From an uncultured Aquimonas sp. (lineage in GTDB: Bacteria > Pseudomonadota > Gammaproteobacteria > Xanthomonadales > Xanthomonadaceae), in NCBI RefSeq assembly GCF_937888285.1, contig NZ_CALART010000105.1:1-62462 (forward strand): a DNA stretch of 62,462 nucleotides. The letters are read 5' to 3'. Both the position numbers and the translations under genes were made by a program. Under the pieces are notes generated by a model that worked only from the letters and a program-made list of their open reading frames with translations, made no database searches and was not told the origin of the DNA. This document shows, piece after piece, positions 8,645-15,565 of the stretch (within the stretch, counting starts at the first letter, position 1; every line of letters starts with the position of its first letter).

Positions 8645-10198
8645 ATGGCTCGCGAGATCCCGTCCGTCCTGAGCGAAGGCGGCAATGCGCTCTACAAGTC
8701 CGAAGGCAAGGTCTATCCGCGCGAGGTCATGGGCCGCTTCACGCGGCTGCGCTTCATCGCCGTGTGGGTGTTGCTCGGCATCTACTACGTGTTTCCCTGG
8801 CTGAGCTGGGACGGTCGCCAGGCCGTCCTGTTCGATCTGCCGGCGCGCAAGTTCTACATCTTCGGGCTGAACTTCTGGCCGCAGGACTTCATTTTCCTCG
8901 CCCTGCTGCTGATCCTCGCCGGCCTGGCCCTGTTCTTCTTCACCGCCCTCGCAGGGCGTCTCTGGTGCGGCTATGCCTGCCCGCAGACGGTGTGGACGGA
9001 GGTCTTCGTCTGGATCGAGCGCTACTTCGAAGGCGATCGCGCCAAGCGGATGAAGCTCGATGCCGCGCCCTGGAGTCGCGACAAGCTGCTGCGCAAGGGC
9101 GGCAAGCACGCGGTGTGGCTTATCTTTGCGCTGTGGACCGGCTTCACCTTCGTCGGCTTCTTCACCCCGATCACCGACCTCGGCGCGCGCCTGTTCGAGT
9201 TGTCGTGGGGGCCGTGGGAGACGTTCTGGGTGCTGTTCTATGCCCTGGCTACCTGGGGCAATGCCGGTGTGCTGCGCGAGCAGGTGTGCAAGTACATGTG
9301 CCCGTACGCGCGCTTCCAGAGCGCCATGTTCGATCGCAACACCCTGATCATCAGCTACGACCCGATGCGCGGTGAGCCGCGCGGTGCGCGCAAGCGCGGG
9401 CTTGGCAGCGTGCTGGAACGGGCGCGCGGGTTGCTCGACGTGCGCTCAGCGACGGCTGCCGTGATCGTCGCTGCCCACGCTGCGTTGCGCGGCGACAGCA
9501 AAGTCCAGGCGCGAGCCACGACGGCGCTCGCCGTCGATGCGCTCGACATCACGGACGCGCCCCGCGTGCAAACACCGGAGGACCTTGGCGACTGCATCGA
9601 CTGCACGATCTGCGTGCAGGTCTGTCCCACTGGCATCGACATCCGCAACGGACTGCAGTACGAGTGCATCGCCTGCGGCGCCTGTATCGATGCCTGCGAC
9701 ACCGTGATGGACAAGATGGGCTACCCGCGAGGACTGATCCGCTACACCACCCAGAACGCGGTGGACAACCGGGCGACGCGCGTGCTGCGCCCGCGGGTGC
9801 TGATCTACGGTCTGCTGCTGTCGGCGATTTTCGGCGGCTGGCTGTGGGGTGTCATGCACCGTCAGCCCCTGAACGTCGATGTGCTGCGCGATCGCAACGC
9901 GCTCTATCGCGTGGCTGGCGACGGCAGCGTCGAGAACGCCTACACGCTGAAGCTGATCAACAAGCAGCCGGTGGCCCACCGTTTCCGCGTCACGGTCCAG
10001 GCTGGGGATGTGGTGCTGGTCGAGGCGCCGCTTGAGATCGCCACCAGCGCCGAGCAGGTGGTGACGCTGCCATTCACCCTGCGCGCCGAGGCCGGCGCGG
10101 TACAGGGGCGTCGCGACGTGGTGCTGGATGTCGAGAGCCTGGAGGATCCCGAAGTCAGGCTGCAGCACACAACCCGCTTCTTCGGACCCGCCCAGTAG
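8645..10198 (+). CDS. ccoG: cbb3 oxidase accessory protein CcoG (FixG/RdxA family)
   Basis: Membrane iron-sulfur protein implicated in copper reduction and handling during cbb3 assembly. The 517 residues show several membrane segments in the first half, the CGYACPQTVWTEVF motif near residue 112, CKYMCPYARFQSAM near residue 217, and two ferredoxin-type clusters, DCIDCTICVQVCPTGIDIR near residue 318 and CIACGACIDACD near residue 341, followed by another membrane segment and a C-terminal immunoglobulin-like periplasmic domain. ccoH, ccoI and ccoS do not follow in this window. Confidence 0.95.
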   Translation: MAREIPSVLSEGGNALYKSEGKVYPREVMGRFTRLRFIAVWVLLGIYYVFPWLSWDGRQAVLFDLPARKFYIFGLNFWPQDFIFLALLLILAGLALFFFTALAGRLWCGYACPQTVWTEVFVWIERYFEGDRAKRMKLDAAPWSRDKLLRKGGKHAVWLIFALWTGFTFVGFFTPITDLGARLFELSWGPWETFWVLFYALATWGNAGVLREQVCKYMCPYARFQSAMFDRNTLIISYDPMRGEPRGARKRGLGSVLERARGLLDVRSATAAVIVAAHAALRGDSKVQARATTALAVDALDITDAPRVQTPEDLGDCIDCTICVQVCPTGIDIRNGLQYECIACGACIDACDTVMDKMGYPRGLIRYTTQNAVDNRATRVLRPRVLIYGLLLSAIFGGWLWGVMHRQPLNVDVLRDRNALYRVAGDGSVENAYTLKLINKQPVAHRFRVTVQAGDVVLVEAPLEIATSAEQVVTLPFTLRAEAGAVQGRRDVVLDVESLEDPEVRLQHTTRFFGPAQ

Positions 10199-10340
10199 TG
10201 GAGTGCCTTCGGTAGGACGCCCGCGGGCTCCCCGTCCGTGCGGCAAGGCTGAAGGCTGCGCAAGCGCCCAGCTGCACGCATGGGTGCGCCGCCCCTGCGT
10301 CGGCACGCGGGCGTGCGCAGCAAGGCGGGGCGCAAAAAGA

Positions 10341-10373
10341 AAAAGGCGGCGACCGCAAGGTCGCCGCCAAAAA
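10341..10373 (-). terminator. Terminator of the S8 protease gene
   Basis: A 10-bp perfect stem (10345-10354 with 10359-10368) with a GCAA loop. Read on the minus strand it is followed by a run of T, about 95 bases after the protease stop. It lies between two convergent genes. The rest of 10199-10467 holds no gene that I can support. Confidence 0.75.
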
Positions 10374-10467
10374 GTACCCATCGGTTGCTGCGTCAACAGC
10401 CACAAGGCTGCAGCCCGGATTTTGCCGCAGCCTTGTCGCTTTGGCGCCTGTCAGATCTGACAGGGTG

Positions 10468-11640
10468 TCACTGCGAGTAGAGCATGCGGTTCGGCGAGCC
10501 CGTCCCGATGCCGGTCAGCACATTGGTGGTGGCGCGGTTGTAGATGTAGCTGCGCACGGTGGCCGGCGTGGCGGAGGGCGCTCCGGCCAGGTACAGCGCG
10601 GCGACGCCCGCGACGTGCGGCGACGCCATCGAGGTGCCGCTGATGCTGTTGGTGGCCGTGTTGCTGGTGTACCAGGCCGAGGTGATGGAGCTGCCCGGCG
10701 CGAAGATGTTCACGCAGGTTCCGAAGTTCGAGAACGAGGAGCGTGCATCGGTGCTGGTGGTCGAGCCCACGGTGATCGCGTTGGCAACGCGCGCCGGCGA
10801 GTAGTTGCAGGCATTCGCATTGCTGTTGCCGGCTGCGACCACCACGGTCACGCCGGCATTGATCAGGTTGTTGGTCGCGGTGTCGGTGGCGCTGGACGCG
10901 CCGCCGCCCAGGCTCATGTTGGCGACCGCCGGCTTGACGTGGTTGGCGCGCACCCAGTCGATGCCCGCGATGATCGTCGAGTTGGAGCTGCCGCCGGTGC
11001 AGCCGAACACGCGGACCGGAACGATGCGCGCGCCCTTGGCCACGCCATGCACCGAGCCGGCCACCGTGCCGGCCACATGCGTGCCATGGCCATTGCAGTC
11101 GCTGGTGCCGCGACCATCGCTGATGTAGCTCGCGCCGCCGCTGACGCGGCCGCCGAACTGGTTGTGCGAGGCCAGCACGCCGCTGTCGATGATGTAGGCG
11201 CGGACGTTGGTCGCGGTGGTGTTGTAGATGTAGGTGCCGTTGAGCGGGCGATTGCGCTGGTCGATGCGGTCGAGGCCCCAGGTGGCGCCGCTCTGCGTCG
11301 GATTGAGGAAGACCATGCCGTCTTCTTCGACGAAGGCGACGCGGTCATCCCAGAGCAGGCGCTCGATGTCCTTCTCGCCGGCATTCTTCACCACGAAGCC
11401 CTTCAGCGCGTGCTCGTAGACGCGCTCGACTTCAAGGTTGTAGGACACGGCCATCTCGGCCGCCATGCCCACCGAATCGACGGACTGGACGCGGCCGTCA
11501 CGGCTGCCTTCGAAGGCAGCGTCCTTTAGCACTACGATGTACTGGCCCTTGATCGGCGCTTCCACGCGCTTGAGTTCGCTTGCCGCCGCCGGAAGGGAGG
11601 CGGCAATCATCGCGCAGAGCACTGCAAGATTCGTTTTCAT
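10468..11640 (-). CDS. Secreted subtilisin-like serine protease (S8, proteinase K type)
   Basis: Extracellular endopeptidase, 390 residues. In order: a signal peptide of about 20 residues ending SLPAAA, an I9-type propeptide (GQYIVVLKDAAFEG near residues 32-45) and the S8 domain from about residue 120 to the end. The triad is visible as D152 (YIIDSGV), H185 (GHGTHVAG) and S337 (GTSMASPHVAG), with oxyanion N272 (AAGNSNAN). No C-terminal secretion or P domain follows. The start used is the ATG giving the signal peptide, preceded by GGGGAA; an upstream in-frame ATG would add 40 residues unlike any signal sequence. Confidence 0.95.
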   Translation of the reverse strand: MKTNLAVLCAMIAASLPAAASELKRVEAPIKGQYIVVLKDAAFEGSRDGRVQSVDSVGMAAEMAVSYNLEVERVYEHALKGFVVKNAGEKDIERLLWDDRVAFVEEDGMVFLNPTQSGATWGLDRIDQRNRPLNGTYIYNTTATNVRAYIIDSGVLASHNQFGGRVSGGASYISDGRGTSDCNGHGTHVAGTVAGSVHGVAKGARIVPVRVFGCTGGSSNSTIIAGIDWVRANHVKPAVANMSLGGGASSATDTATNNLINAGVTVVVAAGNSNANACNYSPARVANAITVGSTTSTDARSSFSNFGTCVNIFAPGSSITSAWYTSNTATNSISGTSMASPHVAGVAALYLAGAPSATPATVRSYIYNRATTNVLTGIGTGSPNRMLYSQ

Positions 11641-12245
11641 CTGAACATTCCCCGTTGAATGTGAGGGGGCTGATCGCCCCCGGAGTCGTCGCTGTGGTCG
11701 GGCGCTTGCGGCGTCGTCATGACGCTGCCGGTGCGGCCATCCCCCGATGGCCGGCACCACGCCCGAGGCGAGTATTTGCAGCTCGTGGCGAGCCTGTCAA
11801 TGTTCAGCAGGCGGCCAAATCGGCTGCGTTGCGTCAATACGCCAGCGGCTCGCAAGTGACTGAACTGCGTAGGAAAAGGGCCAGAGTCTGGCCTTGCCCG
11901 CCTGTCGATCTCCATCACGAACTGCCCTGGTCGCCACCGTATCGACCCGTATGTTCCACCGGAGGGAACAGCCGACACGGCAAGTGCCCGCCACTGCGCG
12001 ACTTTGTCGCAGCGCGCTGCTACGTTGGCGCAAGTTGCCGAGGCGTGCGCAGACCCGGGTCGCCGGCCTCGTTGAGTGCGATCAGAGCCGGGACGCCGCG
12101 TTGCGATGGCTGCACAGTTCCGCGAGGCGGCATCGGCCTGAGAGACGCAGCGCAACACGCCGCCTTCGATTGATGCCGGCCGACGGAACTCAGCGCGTGG
12201 TGGCGACGGCGAAGCCAGTGGCAACGCCAGTGCCAGCGCCATAAA
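11641..12245. other. Gene-poor stretch between protease and island
   Basis: About 600 bases containing the protease promoter region. Overlapping open frames on both strands (for example 11637-12242 minus) lack codon structure, recognisable domains or ribosome-binding sites. I see nothing here that I would call a gene. Confidence 0.5.
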
Positions 12246-12274
12246 GCAAAAGGCCCCGCCGGAGCGGGGCCTTC
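12246..12274 (-). terminator. Original tRNA-Phe terminator, now stranded beyond attL
   Basis: On the minus strand AAGGCCCCGC pairs with GCGGGGCCTT (12250-12259 with 12264-12273) and is followed by TTGC. It sits immediately downstream of the 15-bp copy of the tRNA 3' end. I infer that it ended the tRNA-Phe transcript before the 9.2-kb element inserted between them. Confidence 0.7.
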
Positions 12275-12278
12275 GAAT

Positions 12279-12293
12279 ATGGTGGCCAAGGAC
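12279..12293. repeat. attL, copy of the tRNA-Phe 3' end
   Basis: ATGGTGGCCAAGGAC is identical to 21461-21475, which covers the CCA end and acceptor stem of tRNA-Phe. The two copies bound the element. The bases GAAT also precede both copies, offset by one base. Confidence 0.9.
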
Positions 12294-12355
12294 GCTACCA
12301 CAATGTTCGTTGAAAGCGTTTCTGCGCTTGGCTTGTCGCGATGATTCCCCAAGCC

Positions 12356-12377
12356 GATGCCCCCAAGGATGCCCCCG
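12356..12377. repeat. Possible integrase arm sites near attL
   Basis: Two adjacent copies of GATGCCCCC, about 65 bases inside attL. The same word recurs near the other end at 21328-21345. Paired short repeats at both ends of a tyrosine-integrase element are typical arm-type binding sites, but binding is only inferred. Confidence 0.4.
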
Positions 12378-12390
12378 GATCGCGTCGATG

Positions 12391-12660
12391 CTACACGCGC
12401 TCGATCCGCACCACGCGCCCGCCCTGCACCGTGAACAGCGCCAGACCGGTGTCGCGTTCGAACTCCCAACGTTCGGCGACAGCTGCGCCGTGCTCGTTTA
12501 CCAGAGTGACGATGCGCCAGGGCGTGCCACAGGCGCGCAGCTTCGTCATGGGCGAACCCACGGTGATGACGGACTGCCCGCAGCGTTCGGAGTGCCACGA
12601 CGTGGCGCTGGCCAGCGCGGGCAGCAGTAACGCGAGGGAGAGAATCAGGGCGCGGTGCAT
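12391..12660 (-). CDS. Small exported protein, DUF2845-like, island cargo
   Basis: 89 residues starting MHRALILSLALLLPALASA, a clear signal peptide of about 19 residues. The remaining 70 residues read SWHSERCGQSVITVGSP, then a second Cys in LRACGTPW, then a beta-rich C-terminus. This resembles DUF2845 proteins (Gly-rich start, CGxP motif), whose function is unknown. It lies at the distal attL end, after the capsid-gene terminator, where satellites often carry accessory genes. GGAG precedes the ATG. It could instead be a chromosomal gene captured with the element. Confidence 0.65.
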   Translation of the reverse strand: MHRALILSLALLLPALASATSWHSERCGQSVITVGSPMTKLRACGTPWRIVTLVNEHGAAVAERWEFERDTGLALFTVQGGRVVRIERV

Positions 12661-12721
12661 GGCAGGCTCCGGTGGCGGATGCGCTGCCAAGCCTGCCACG
12701 GCTGGCGGAACGGCGCCTGAA

Positions 12722-12757
12722 AAGCGAAAGCCCGCCCCCTTCCGAGGGGCGGGCCTT
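12722..12757 (-). terminator. Terminator after the capsid gene
   Basis: A perfect 9-bp stem, GCCCGCCCC with GGGGCGGGC (12730-12738 and 12746-12754), around a 7-base loop, followed on the minus strand by TTTCGCTTTT. It lies about 170 bases after the capsid stop. The stretch between the capsid stop and this hairpin holds no supportable gene. Confidence 0.7.
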
Positions 12758-12925
12758 CATGCCCGGTAGTGGGAGAGGCTCCGGGGCTTTGGGGCGCCGT
12801 CCGACGGACGCCCGTTTCACGCTCACGCTCGAACCCTTTGCGCGCGTGCCGCTGCGGGTTTTTCGGGTCCGGACACTCCGCAGCTTGTCCGGGCGGGCCA
12901 ATCATGGAAGCCCGCGGGTCTTCGC

Positions 12926-14062
12926 TCAGTCAGTCGTCACCAGGTCACGACAGACCGCGAAGGCTTTGGCATGGCGCAGGCCGATGCCGACATCCGCATA
13001 GACGTGAACGTCCACGCTGCCATCAGTCTTAGGCGGCAGCACCAGCACGTCGAGTGCGGCCGGTCCCCAGAGCCCGACCAACAGCTGGGAGAAGTCGCCC
13101 AGAACGGCCGAGGAAAGCCCGGTGCCGGTACCCTTCTCGCCGCTGCTCGGCAGGTGCGTGGTGGCGTTCGCGGCGTAGCCCAGGACACGATTTGCGTCAT
13201 CCCACAGCGGCGAAGTCTGCGTGGCGCTGCGCGCGGTCTTCCGCATCTTGCGGCGGGCCTGCGGCGTGGTGAAAAGGGCGTTCGGCGTGCGCCCGCTTGC
13301 AAGGCCCAGCGCTTCCTCCAGGTCGCACAGCAGATCCAGCGAAGGAGCGGCGCCGTTCGTTCCGGCGCCAATGTCCAGGATGCCGTCGCTTGCGAGGATG
13401 CCGGCCGGCTCGTTGCCGATGCCCGATCCCGACAGCGCGACCCGATCGACTTCGGCCCAGATCGCCGTCATCAGTTCGTCCGTGATGACGGCCTCGATAC
13501 GGTTCGACAGGCTGGAAAGCTTGGTCATGCGGCGCGACACCTTGACCCGCGCCGACACGGTGTGTGGCTGGATGATGACCTGATCCACCGAAGGATCGGC
13601 CTCGGGCGGATTCTCAAACTCGCCGACCCAAGCGACGCCCGCGCCTTGGCTGGCGCGTGGCATGACCAGCTTTTCCATGCCCTGCAGCCCTGCGATCAGC
13701 TGCGCGCCAGCCTGCAGGGTGCCGCTGAAGGGTCGCAGGGCCTCGATCAGCTGGCCGTCGTGCTTGCCGGTGATGAGTTCCTTGCCCTGTCCGGGCGTGG
13801 TGATGTTCAGGGCGCGTTCCATCGGTAGCCAGAAGCCGCGCGGCGGCTTGCCGGAGGCCTCGGTGATGCGCCGGGACACTTCGCCCACTGCGTCGGCGCT
13901 GCGCTGCTTGGCGGCGTCCAGGTGGACGCCTGCCACGTCCGCCAGCAAGCGGTGAACGTAGTTCTCAATGGTCACGCCGGCCGAAGCCAAGCGGGTCTGC
14001 TGGATCGCTCGCGTGTGCAGCTGCTCCAGCTGCCGGGTCATGCCGATTCGATTCTGCTGCAT
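12926..14062 (-). CDS. HK97-type major capsid protein
   Basis: Phage coat protein, 378 residues. The N-terminal 75 residues are helical and charged, like an HK97 delta/scaffold region. The HK97-fold body follows, with FWLPMERAL, VGEFENPPEADPSVDQV, the hallmark LSGSGIGNEPAGIL near residue 210 and TTPQARRKMRK near 255. The start follows GGAGG by 7 bases and lies 1 base after the stop of the preceding small ORF. No protease, portal or large terminase gene is present in the element, so this protein would need partners from a helper phage. I infer a role in making or modifying particles for the element. Confidence 0.88.
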   Translation of the reverse strand: MQQNRIGMTRQLEQLHTRAIQQTRLASAGVTIENYVHRLLADVAGVHLDAAKQRSADAVGEVSRRITEASGKPPRGFWLPMERALNITTPGQGKELITGKHDGQLIEALRPFSGTLQAGAQLIAGLQGMEKLVMPRASQGAGVAWVGEFENPPEADPSVDQVIIQPHTVSARVKVSRRMTKLSSLSNRIEAVITDELMTAIWAEVDRVALSGSGIGNEPAGILASDGILDIGAGTNGAAPSLDLLCDLEEALGLASGRTPNALFTTPQARRKMRKTARSATQTSPLWDDANRVLGYAANATTHLPSSGEKGTGTGLSSAVLGDFSQLLVGLWGPAALDVLVLPPKTDGSVDVHVYADVGIGLRHAKAFAVCRDLVTTD

Positions 14063-14063
14063 G

Positions 14064-14291
14064 TCATTGCCTCCAGGACCAAAGCCAGCCGCGTGCGGGC
14101 CCAAGGGCGGTGCGCAGATCGGTGGGCTTCGTGGGTTTGAGCGCGTCGCGCGCGCCGTCTGTGATTGCCTGCTCAGGGTCCAGGCGACTTTGACCAGGGC
14201 GCAGCCGGCGCTTGGGGTTGTGCTTCTTCGGCGGTCGGCTCACTGCTGGCTCCCGTTGCGGGTGTTGCCAGTCTCCGGGGCTCGCGCCCAA
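14064..14291 (-). CDS. Small basic protein upstream of the capsid gene
   Basis: 75 residues with a basic stretch RPPKKHNPKRRLRPGQ near residue 20, suggestive of nucleic-acid or capsid-interior binding. Its TGA is one base from the capsid ATG, and it contains that gene's GGAGG, so translational coupling is likely. No family is recognised. The short length and Arg/Pro bias leave a real chance that it is not translated. Confidence 0.5.
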   Translation of the reverse strand: MGASPGDWQHPQREPAVSRPPKKHNPKRRLRPGQSRLDPEQAITDGARDALKPTKPTDLRTALGPARGWLWSWRQ

Positions 14292-14314
14292 GTTGCGCCG
14301 GGGTTTCGCTTGGG

Positions 14315-14761
14315 TCAGGCCGCGTCGGCCTCGTCGGTGTCAGGCCAGCCGCGCAGCACGTTGTGCAGTGCCTGCGCAGTGCCGGGCATCGCCCCCTTGC
14401 AGCAGTCCAGCGCCAGCGCCAGGGCTTCGATGGCGGGTGAGGGCGGCGCGGCGTCGGGCTGCATGCGGCGACGTTCGCGGTAGCGCCGGGCATGGCCTAG
14501 CAGGCGCAGCAGCTCCCGCGCTTGTGTCCAGGTGCCGGACTCGGGCAATCGCTGCGCGGCCTCGCGCAGCCAGTAATCCCGGCCCTGCCTGCGGCCGTCC
14601 GCTGCGGAGCGCAGCCCAAGGTAGACATGCGCGGCCTGCGGGCCGGCTGCGTCGGCGCCCGCGTGCAGCAGCCAAGCGCGGATGCGTTCGCAGGCCCACG
14701 CGGCGGCCTCGGGGTCGGGCACGCCCGCCGCGATGCAGCCCAGCGCGCGGGCGCGGTTCAA
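14315..14761 (-). CDS. Uncharacterised satellite protein
   Basis: 148 residues, alanine- and arginine-rich and predicted helical throughout, with a Cys in ERIRAWLLHAG-flanking helices and a central HARRYRERRR basic patch. No domain is recognised. It overlaps the preceding Nu1-like gene by 4 bases (ATGA) and so belongs to the same capsid-side unit. Function unknown; a packaging or head-modifying role is only suggested by its neighbours. Confidence 0.65.
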   Translation of the reverse strand: MNRARALGCIAAGVPDPEAAAWACERIRAWLLHAGADAAGPQAAHVYLGLRSAADGRRQGRDYWLREAAQRLPESGTWTQARELLRLLGHARRYRERRRMQPDAAPPSPAIEALALALDCCKGAMPGTAQALHNVLRGWPDTDEADAA

Positions 14762-15324
14762 TCCTCACTCCCGTAGAAGGCGACGCTCGCCAGCGCGTCG
14801 AGTTCGACCTCGGCCGTCTCACGGTCCAGTGCCGCCAGACGGGGCAAGTCGGCGGCCAGCAGGTCCAGGAAGTGCGCCAGCGAGGCGGCTTGCTCGTCGG
14901 TCCAGGTGTTGCGGACGCGGCTCAGGGCGTCTTCAAGCTCCGCGACGCGGGCGCGCAGGGCTTCGCGCTCGTCGGCGGCGGGCTGGCTGCCAGCAGCGCC
15001 GGCATAGCGCCGGATCAAGTCGGCGATTCGATCCAGCGTGCCGCCGTTGCGCTGCGTGCCCTTTCGGCCGCCTCGGCCAGGGTCCAGCGAGTTCGACAGC
15101 CGAACCAGTGAGCCCGGCACGTCGATGTTTCCGCGCGCGTCGGTGCAGAGCCGGCCCTCGGACCGCCAGCGGCTCACCAGGGGCTGCGACACGTTCAGCA
15201 GGCGGGCGAACTCTTGGCCCGAGGCCAGCGCGGGCAGGCTGTCGGGTGGCGCGAGGCTCAGACCGGGCTGCGGCGATGCGGCTTGTAGGTCATATCCCGC
15301 TGATTTCATTACCGATTCCCTCAA
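14758..15324 (-). CDS. Nu1/small-terminase-like DNA-binding protein
   Basis: 188 residues. A helix-turn-helix region lies at about 32-58 (ASGQEFARLLNVSQPLVSRW), of the MerR/Nu1 type found in phage DNA-packaging small subunits. It is followed by a possible beta-wing, an acidic coiled-coil-like helix (EREALRARVAELEDALSRV, about 117-137) and a C-terminal helical region. In satellites a redirecting small terminase recognises the element's own cos or pac site. That role is inferred here; an ordinary transcription regulator remains possible. Confidence 0.6.
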   Translation of the reverse strand: MRESVMKSAGYDLQAASPQPGLSLAPPDSLPALASGQEFARLLNVSQPLVSRWRSEGRLCTDARGNIDVPGSLVRLSNSLDPGRGGRKGTQRNGGTLDRIADLIRRYAGAAGSQPAADEREALRARVAELEDALSRVRNTWTDEQAASLAHFLDLLAADLPRLAALDRETAEVELDALASVAFYGSED

Positions 15325-15565
15325 TTCACCAATTCTCTTTACCGCTGACTACAAGGCAAATGCGGCCTCGCTACCCGCATCCCCGAAGGTTCGGGAAGGA
15401 CCCGCCACCCTCGGCTGCCCCCGGCTCTTTCCGGTGTTGGCGTCAGGGTGTCAGGGTGCGTCAGGGTCAATTCCCATTGCGGGACAACGCGGGCGCGTGG
15501 GTGAGAGCGCAGTGCGACGTCACCGTGACGTGCCCTGACACCCTGACGCAGGCGGTCGGCTGTCA
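15325..15565. other. Repeat-rich intergenic segment, candidate replication origin
   Basis: GTCAGGGT occurs directly at 15442-15449, 15450-15457 and 15460-15467. Its complement follows at about 15532-15539 (one mismatch) and 15540-15547, and another direct copy lies at 15569-15576 in the helicase 3' end. A short palindrome, ACGTCACCGTGACGT, sits between. Iteron-like repeats beside a satellite helicase gene are what a replication origin looks like; a packaging site or operator is also possible. Confidence 0.5.

Noticed and set aside
10441..11529. 362-residue plus-strand frame
   Set aside because: Antisense to the S8 protease, whose full catalytic triad and signal peptide are on the minus strand.
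11637..12242. 201-residue minus-strand open frame between the protease and attL
   Set aside because: No recognisable domain, no good ribosome-binding site, it runs through the protease leader, and an equally long frame exists on the other strand; typical of GC-rich non-coding DNA.
12645..12905. 86-residue minus-strand frame after the capsid gene
   Set aside because: It runs through the capsid terminator hairpin and overlaps the start of the DUF2845-like gene; no family features.
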